DNA of 64,000 nucleotides from Ceriagrion tenellum (taxonomy: Eukaryota > Arthropoda > Insecta > Odonata > Coenagrionidae), in the NCBI GenBank assembly GCA_963169105.1, contig OY720643.1, forward strand, positions 26,508,373 through 26,572,372, in the 5' to 3' direction. A program made the position numbers and the translations under genes. The notes beneath the pieces are model-generated. The model saw nothing but the letters and a program-made list of their open reading frames with translations, was not told where the DNA came from and made no database searches. Each line of letters starts with the position of its first letter. The first letter of the stretch is position 1. Shown piece after piece: positions 57,932 through 64,000 of this stretch.

Positions 57932-58905
57932 TTAGTACATACAATTACTTTCAAATTCGGTTTTTCAAAGTGTTTGTCTCATAATAGAAAAATAGAATTA
58001 TATACGGAAAAATTATATTTAAACGAGCAGCAAATGTTGAAATAATAATCCATTCGCTGATAAATAGTTTCCGCACCCATTCTTTCCATATCGCTTGAAA
58101 TACTGATAAAAACTAGATATTTGTTTCATCTTAGAAAGACTACCATCGTTCATTACATTAATTGTTAACTAAAAACGAAGTATTCGTATTTAACTAGTCG
58201 AGAAAATCTGCGAGTGGTTACAAGTACAAGTTTGAGAGCAAAGGTACTGTATTATACTTTTTGTCGAAAGTAGAGGTAGTTGAAAGAAAGAATTAGTCGT
58301 ATTCTAGCATTATTCTTGAATTTCCGCACAAAGTATTAATATAAAAAAGGTGGCTTTCCAGTTACACAATCCATTATTTTTCTACTTAATCACCTGAAAG
58401 AGTTATTCATGCGCCATCCTGTTGCCGTCCCATGATAATAATAAGTTTGTTATTGAAATTACCGTTGTGCAAGTCCACTTAATTGGCTTTGTACCAAATA
58501 AAAACTGGAGCGGTAGCGCCGGATGACGAGAACTCCGCTACCACGCACTCCTCCGAGGTATCAAAACTCGAAAGAGTCTTGGGTGAGAGAATTGCAGAAA
58601 GCCGCGAGGCAGAGCGATGTTGTCAAACCGAGGACGCCACTTGCTGCGCAGAGTGAACGGAGATAACCACGACCAAGTTATACGCCGCAGTCAGCGCCAC
58701 TCGGCCCGGAATTATGCTGAACTAACAATATACGAAATTTGCACATGCTGCCAACAATTTGGCGTCCATACTAATTTTCGGAAATGGGGTCTACATGATG
58801 TAAATACTCGATTCCAGTGATTTTTACACGTTTGTAATCCGGCGTCCGGTATACGGCAGCCAAATTACACTCGGACGCCAGATCAAATGCAACTTGCTCA
58901 TTAAC
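57932..58905. other. Spacer between the two long repeats
   Basis: AT-rich to about 58490, then GC-richer with GGCGTCC-type words (58761, 58833) and an inverted GGACGCC (58873). A 7-bp stem GGTAGCG/CGCTACC lies at about 58512-58538. Because copy B continues beyond the window, this spacer may actually be the missing right part of the repeat unit. Confidence 0.5.
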
Positions 58906-58911
58906 GGGTGC

Positions 58912-58926
58912 CAAAATGATAGCGGG

Positions 58927-59019
<93 letters not shown>

Positions 59020-59033
59020 CCGCTATCATTTTG
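58912..59033. repeat. Palindrome centred on a TA microsatellite
   Basis: CAAAATGATAGCGGGAT (58912-58928) pairs perfectly with ATCCCGCTATCATTTTG (59017-59033). The centre is a TA repeat (58930-59015, about 43 units). Further out, reiterated words of the type ATTTTG(G/C)C(A/G)TCC lie on the right (near 59027, 59053 and 59207) and their complements on the left. Confidence 0.9.
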
Positions 59034-62000
59034 CCGTCCTTACACTCTGCAACATTTTGGCATCCACCAGAAATATTTATGTATATTGCTATTTTATCGC
59101 GTATGTCGAACAACCGAGTGATTTCCGCCCGTGTGTACTATTTTGTTATACAACTATTTTTTTACAGGAGATATACGTGCACCTTGAATCCGTACAGACA
59201 GGTAACATTTTGGCATCCTTTCATAACCAATCATTATGACGTCCAGAGTATATTTTTTACATTTGATCATCAATTTGGAATCCATTTTGTATATTTACTA
59301 CCACTACGATATCATTTTGCCCTCCTGCGCTGTTGCCAAATTTATTTGTCATGGAAACTTCGCTCTCGCTTGTCATTTTTGCAGTTTATAGCTGCTAATG
59401 CATAAAATGGGTGAACGTGTTGTTCTTAACTATTAACTAATATTAACTAAATGTACTAAAACTGCCAAACAACGATTTAATCAGCATAGGAGTAAACATT
59501 GTATCACTAGGAACATACTTAGCCAAGTTTTGTTGAAATCAACATCTTATTTTGCTCCTTATGCATGTATTTCAGTTTTGATTCGGTATGCTAAAAACAC
59601 GCCTAGAGGAAAGCGAGAGAGGATTTGACTAGCGCAGTCAACTAGGTAAGTCCGCGGTGGCCTATCACGCAGCACTGTGTCACGAAATCGATTTGCAGGA
59701 AAAAAATGGAAGATTTTCCCAATACTACAAGAAGATTCTTCCAATAAAACTAGCCGGTTTAAGGTTTAAAACATGGTTTATGCAACATGCATACAAATAT
59801 TACTTTCACAATGCACTTGGTATTCTAATAAGGGGATGTAAATCAATAAGTTTCCATCATGTCACATTCCACCAAATTCGCCTTTTTATTTCATTATATG
59901 TGGAAACCGAAATACGTGAAGGACTCTCAAACTGTTTTTATCATTATCCCAGTAGTCTCGCGTTTCATTTTTAGAATAAATGTTCAATTTAATTAAAATA
60001 CAATCATTTACGTGAAAAAATAATCAAAAACAGAAACACAAGCGGCTGAAAAAGGGGTCAATTAATCTTCATAAGTTAGAAAGGGATTGGATATTTGCTG
60101 GCATTTCTTCTATCACTAAAACGCATTAAAATGTTACCATGAAATACATGTGTCATTAGAATGCTAAATTATATTCTTTTTCCTTATAAAATGCAATAAA
60201 AGAGTAAGTTAAACTTCATTTGAGAAGAAGAATGCCAAAACCCTTGCTTTTTATAAAGCCAAGGACACAACGTGTTTATCGTGATGACAACGCGATGACG
60301 TGGGCCGCGAATAAGAACTAGTATAATTACGGTGGGGGCTCAAAATTTAACTTCACTTTTCACAACTTCCATGACTGCACGCAAAATATAACTGTTCTAA
60401 TGTTTATGGGACAGCAAAGACAGGAAATATCTCTTCCTTGAAAAACTGTGGCTTAAAGAAGAATTTTTAACCTAGGAAATTACATTTTACTCTACTATCC
60501 TTTAGTTGGTCCGAAGGAAATGCTTCTCCCTCCTTTGCTTATAAAGTAATGACTGATTAAGAATTTTGATATAACGCTGAGAAAATATGAAAGTGGTTGT
60601 TAGTACTAAGTGGAAATATTTTCACAGCATATAGTGAAGAGCTACGTCTAAAGGAAAGCATTTTTACTGGACCTGAAAAAAGGAAGATAACCCTAGGCCC
60701 TGAGTTTCAAAATATAATAAATAATGGAATGCTGAAAACAAAAAAGCTTAAGAGAGGTGAGGGACAACTTTTATTTGTTGCCCTACTGCCACTTAAAATG
60801 CAATAGGGTGCCAAATCTCATTAAAAATCCACTTCCTGCATTAGCTTACAGACGAATTTCCTCAAAATCGTGGGGCGGGAGGAGATAATCCGGGGGAAAG
60901 ATTTTATAATGGCATAAGTGTTAGTCAATATAGATACTAAGGCTCTGGTAAACTTTAACAATGGGAAACTACTGCCCAGGCTTTAATAAAAAAGATTCAA
61001 TTCCGCACAAAAGAAAAAAATTGACAAAAGATAATTGTTTTCGCGGTAGAGGCGGTTTTTAGTTGGTATCTTTGAGTACATTTTACAGATTTCCGTTAGA
61101 AAAAAGTTTAAAAACCGCTTACTTTACGCCCATTATTTGGTTCGTATCAACATCCTTTTCCTTAAAATCACAGTTGCTGGTGTATCTTTAGCTGGAAAAT
61201 TGTTCAAGGATTCAGTAGCTACCGATGCCTGAACTTATGGATAGTGAAGAGTAATGCAGTTTTCGAACCTTATTGGCTGAAGTAAGATTAGGATAAATTG
61301 TACATATAATTGAGCCAAAGATTTAAATACCATCAATTAAAGTCACCATTGTATGAGGATAAACATTGGAAAGCAGTATCAATTAATTCGGGTTTCACTT
61401 CTGCAGAGATGAAAAGTTTTGTCAATATTCAAAATAAATATATTGACATTGAAGGGTTTATGCAGTTTTTTTATCACGACTGCAATATTATATTGCATTA
61501 TCAACTAAATATGCCACTTTGAGGAAAAAGCAAACACCCTTTGATTTAGAATTAAAGACTTACAATGAAATTCTCAAGATCAATGAAATGTACAAATTAA
61601 ATAACTGGTCTTTGTGGATCAAAATCAGTGGTACATTTTTTTATCAGGTAGCAATAAAACCGCAAAATTTGATTTTAAAAAATGTACTGATTTATTAAAA
61701 AAATTGAGTAATACAAAAACTCTCTTTGGGTTAAACAAGTATTACGAAACTCTGCTTAGTCTATTTTGCCTTTGAAATTTACTTTTATAATATCATTGTA
61801 CGTAACTAATCCAGTTATTTATAAATGTTTTGTATAAAAACTTTAATTTTTAACCACGTTTTGTTGTCAAGGACCTCTGGATAATTTTCCTTAAGGTTAT
61901 CACACTCTCTTTTTCGGGGGTATTTTGTTGTGCATGTGTTTCTTAAAATATGATGCCACAATATGTTTTTGCTCCTCTGTCCATGGGACGAGTATCCTTT

Positions 62001-63780
62001 TAGTTTTTTTCGAAGTACAAGGAGAAACATTAGGTGATCTGGTGTCATTCCCCTTTTCTAGCTCGAAACTTGAGAAAGAATCGCCAATTACATCGCTCAT
62101 ATTCCTATCATCATCATCATCATCTTTTTCACCTCCATCATCTTCAATAGGGATCTCATCCTTTAAAATGTCTATTTCGTCGAGGGCCAAGCATTTAATT
62201 GGACGTGTCTCCATATCAGGACGTGTCTACATATCGGGTTACCGCTGCTATCGCATTACTCATGGAGTCAGTTGTCGTGTAAAATGAAATGAAATCTCAC
62301 TCTACTTATAGAGACGCGGATTATTTTACCATGAGAGCGAAAGGTCAGTTTACCCTTCAATGCCTCATTTTCTTAAAGTAACCTTATCCAGGGAAAAGTT
62401 CAAATTTCGTATTCCCACGTGTATCGCATTACTTTTTCGTGCCTGTTTTCGATACAAATGACTCGAGATTCACACCAAGAGGACTACATACGGGAGGCCC
62501 CAGTTCGTCCCGTAGAAGCTTGATTTATATTGCCAGGGAAGTGTCTCCATATCGGGTTTCATGGCTATCGCATTACTCATGGAGGTAGTTCTCGTAATGA
62601 AGTGAGATCTCACTCCACTTACAGAGAAGCGAATAGAGCGAGCGGTCAGGTTACCCTTCATCGCTTCATTTTTATTTTTTTTAGTGGCCTTCACCAGGTA
62701 AACGTTTAAATTTCGCGTCCCACGTCTATTGCATTACTTTTTCGTGGCTGTTTTCGATACTAATGACTCGAGATTCACACTTAGAGGACTACATACGGGA
62801 GGCCCCAATTCGTCCCGTAGAAGCTTGATTTATGCTGCCAATTTGGGCATATTTTAATTGTCTTTTTATTTCTGCAGTGGGGCGATGAGTGCAAAGCGAT
62901 CCATTTATTTTCAAATTATAAAACAGGGTATTTAGACTCGCAACGAAGAGCTTTGAAAATTTATGAATTCGATAGATTATGCCATCATGAATGTAAATTT
63001 TGGTTAACAGCCCTTTTCAATGTGCATTGGGTGACAGCAGATCTAGCGGTCGATTGGAGGATATTTAAATATTCGTCATTCACCCCCTCATTACACCCCG
63101 TGAGATACCATGCGGAATTGACGTTGACGAGAACAGAAAAAAATTTTCTGAAAAATGTTGCTAAAAAAAAGTATCTAACAATTTCCCTGGCGAAAATGAA
63201 GGAGGCTGATAACGCTGCTGGAGATCGTTTACAGGTGTTCTTTTAACGTTCCTGTGCGTTCTTTGGCGTTTTCATAGCGTTTGTCGGTGTTCATCCACGT
63301 TAATCTGTTTCCGTCACTGTTCTCATGCGTTTGTAAACGCTGTTCCGACGACCTAGGTCTGAAACGCTCGGAGAACGCCTCCTGAGAGTGTTTGCCTTTC
63401 TGTTCTGGAACACTCAAGAACGCAATCTGACTGGGCTGTTTTGGAATGCAGATGAACACCCGAGAAAACGCCTACTGAGAGTTTGCATTTATGTTCTGGA
63501 ACACTCAAGAACGCTGTCCGACTGAGCTCTTATGGATCGCAGATGAACGCTGCCGAGAATGTTTTGAAACATGTTGGAACGCTCCAAAAGCCATAACGCA
63601 GTATTACCATTTTGATTGCAAATTCATTGTGAGAATAAGTACAACTCTACTAACAAATCCATTGTGAAAATAAGCTTCTGAGAAATAACAAAGTGCACCC
63701 AATCCTCAAAGATCAATATCTAATAGACATCTAATGGATATCTTTTAGTGGTTCATCTTCATCTGTGCATTTATTGAAAA
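59016..63780 (+). repeat. Long direct repeat, copy B
   Basis: Counterpart of 52480-57419, lacking the 209-bp TA-flanked insertion. Contents in order: ATTTTGGCATCC-rich start, the 105-codon frame at 59657 (87 codons in A), frames at 60597 and 61310 that are not conserved at protein level, the minus-strand broken gene 61815-62214, the roughly 320-bp tandem pair, a frame at 62953-63246 (collinear with 56333-56824 in A), and the CCCTGGCGAAAATGA element. Its right limit is not reached in the window. Confidence 0.92.
61815..62214 (-). pseudogene. Acidic protein with C-terminal HTH-like domain (copy B), one frameshift
   Basis: The minus frame 62214-61900 starts METRPIKC and contains ALDEIDI, IEDDGGEKDDDDDDRNM, ELEKGNDTRSPNVS, TSKKTKRILVPWTEEQKHIV and ASYFKKHMHNKIPPKK, then meets a stop. 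The second frame (62048-61815) continues with RECDNLKENYPEVLDNKTW and LKIKVFIQNIYK. A one-base shift at AAAAAGAGAG joins the two; the same shift is needed in copy A. The Trp of PWTEE and the terminal W.KIKVF(I/V)QN are intact. It would be a small acidic DNA-binding-like protein, or the C-terminus of a larger transposon protein whose upstream part is absent. Family identity is uncertain. Confidence 0.6.
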
Positions 63781-64000
63781 CACAGCCATTTTCTTTCTGG
63801 TGGTACAACTCTACTAACTACAATTCTACTAACAAATCCATTGTAAAAATAAGCTTCTGAGAAATAACAAAGTGCACCCAATCCTCAAAGATCAATATCT
63901 AATAGACATCTAATGGATATCTTTTAGCGGTTCATCTTCATCTGTGCATTTATTGAAAACACAGCCGTTTTCTTTCTGGTGGTCTTCAAGTGAATAAATG
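63185..64000. mobile_element. TIR element with GAACGC arrays, copy B, cut by the window end
   Basis: Begins CCCTGGCGAAAATGA at the same point relative to the repeat as in copy A and carries the same GAACGC/GTGTTC words and internal near-duplication (GAGAGTG at 63384, GAGAGTTTG at 63477). Its right end lies outside the window. Confidence 0.75.
63641..63985 (+). repeat. About 179-bp tandem repeat, two copies
   Basis: ACAACTCTACTAACAAATCC to TTCTTTCTGGTGGT occurs at 63641-63819 and again from about 63820 to 63985 (AATAGACATC at 63722 and 63901). The copies are nearly identical. Copy A has only one such unit, so the duplication occurred after the A/B split or was lost in A. Confidence 0.9.

Noticed and set aside
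58894..59239. Frames containing long IYIYIY or TYIYIY stretches as proteins
   Set aside because: They are translations of the TA microsatellite.

Overview
The window looks like AT-rich, intergenic or intronic nuclear DNA from a large arthropod genome, most likely an insect. I infer this from the mobile-element repertoire (CR1/Daphne-, Jockey/I- and RTE-like LINEs, Penelope-like elements with hammerhead-like motifs, piggyBac, tRNA-derived SINEs, small TIR elements), from the interspersed GC-rich islands, and from the absence of any bacterial gene organisation. I recognise no intact host protein-coding gene. Almost all open frames are chance frames. The ones with recognisable homology are broken transposon genes.  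Layout. 1-14 kb: AT-rich DNA with GC-richer islands near 3.2, 7.4-8.1 and 9.2-9.7 kb, two decayed LINE 3' ends (5.9-6.5 and 11.3-11.5 kb), a tRNA-like sequence at 6.8 kb and a SINE-like fragment at 10.7 kb. 13.8-15.2 kb: a LINE tail interrupted by a 215-bp insertion that is mostly a perfect 87-bp inverted dimer and is flanked by a 13-bp target duplication, followed by an antisense CR1-type LINE end. 23.7-25.6 kb: a 5'-truncated Penelope-like element (GIY-YIG end plus hammerhead-like 3' region) carrying a nested gag-only Jockey-like LINE. 26.2-26.5 kb: a tRNA-derived SINE with target duplications. 30.0-30.5 kb: a TIR element with TAA duplications and an internal 22-bp minisatellite. 31.2-31.8 kb: a second TIR element at TTAA or TA. 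37.5-38.0 kb: a CR1-like LINE end. 42.85-44.6 kb: an antisense piggyBac transposase pseudogene. 47.0-48.9 kb: two recent local tandem repeats. 51.75-52.2 kb: an antisense Jockey/I-like LINE end.  52.5-64 kb is the most structured part. Two long direct copies (A, 52,480-57,420; B, 59,016 to about 63,780) lie roughly 6.4 kb apart. Copy A carries a 209-bp TA-flanked inverted-repeat insertion that copy B lacks, which gives a clean filled/empty site pair. Both copies contain a broken minus-strand gene ending in a Trp-rich, HTH-like domain, with one apparent frameshift shared by both. Both also contain an element with CCCTGGCGAAAATGA ends filled with reiterated GAACGC/GTGTTC motifs. A second TAA-flanked element at 30 kb shares this design (CCCTG ends, reiterated GAACG motifs). 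This pair, together with the inverted Penelope-like dimer, is the best candidate here for something not well described.
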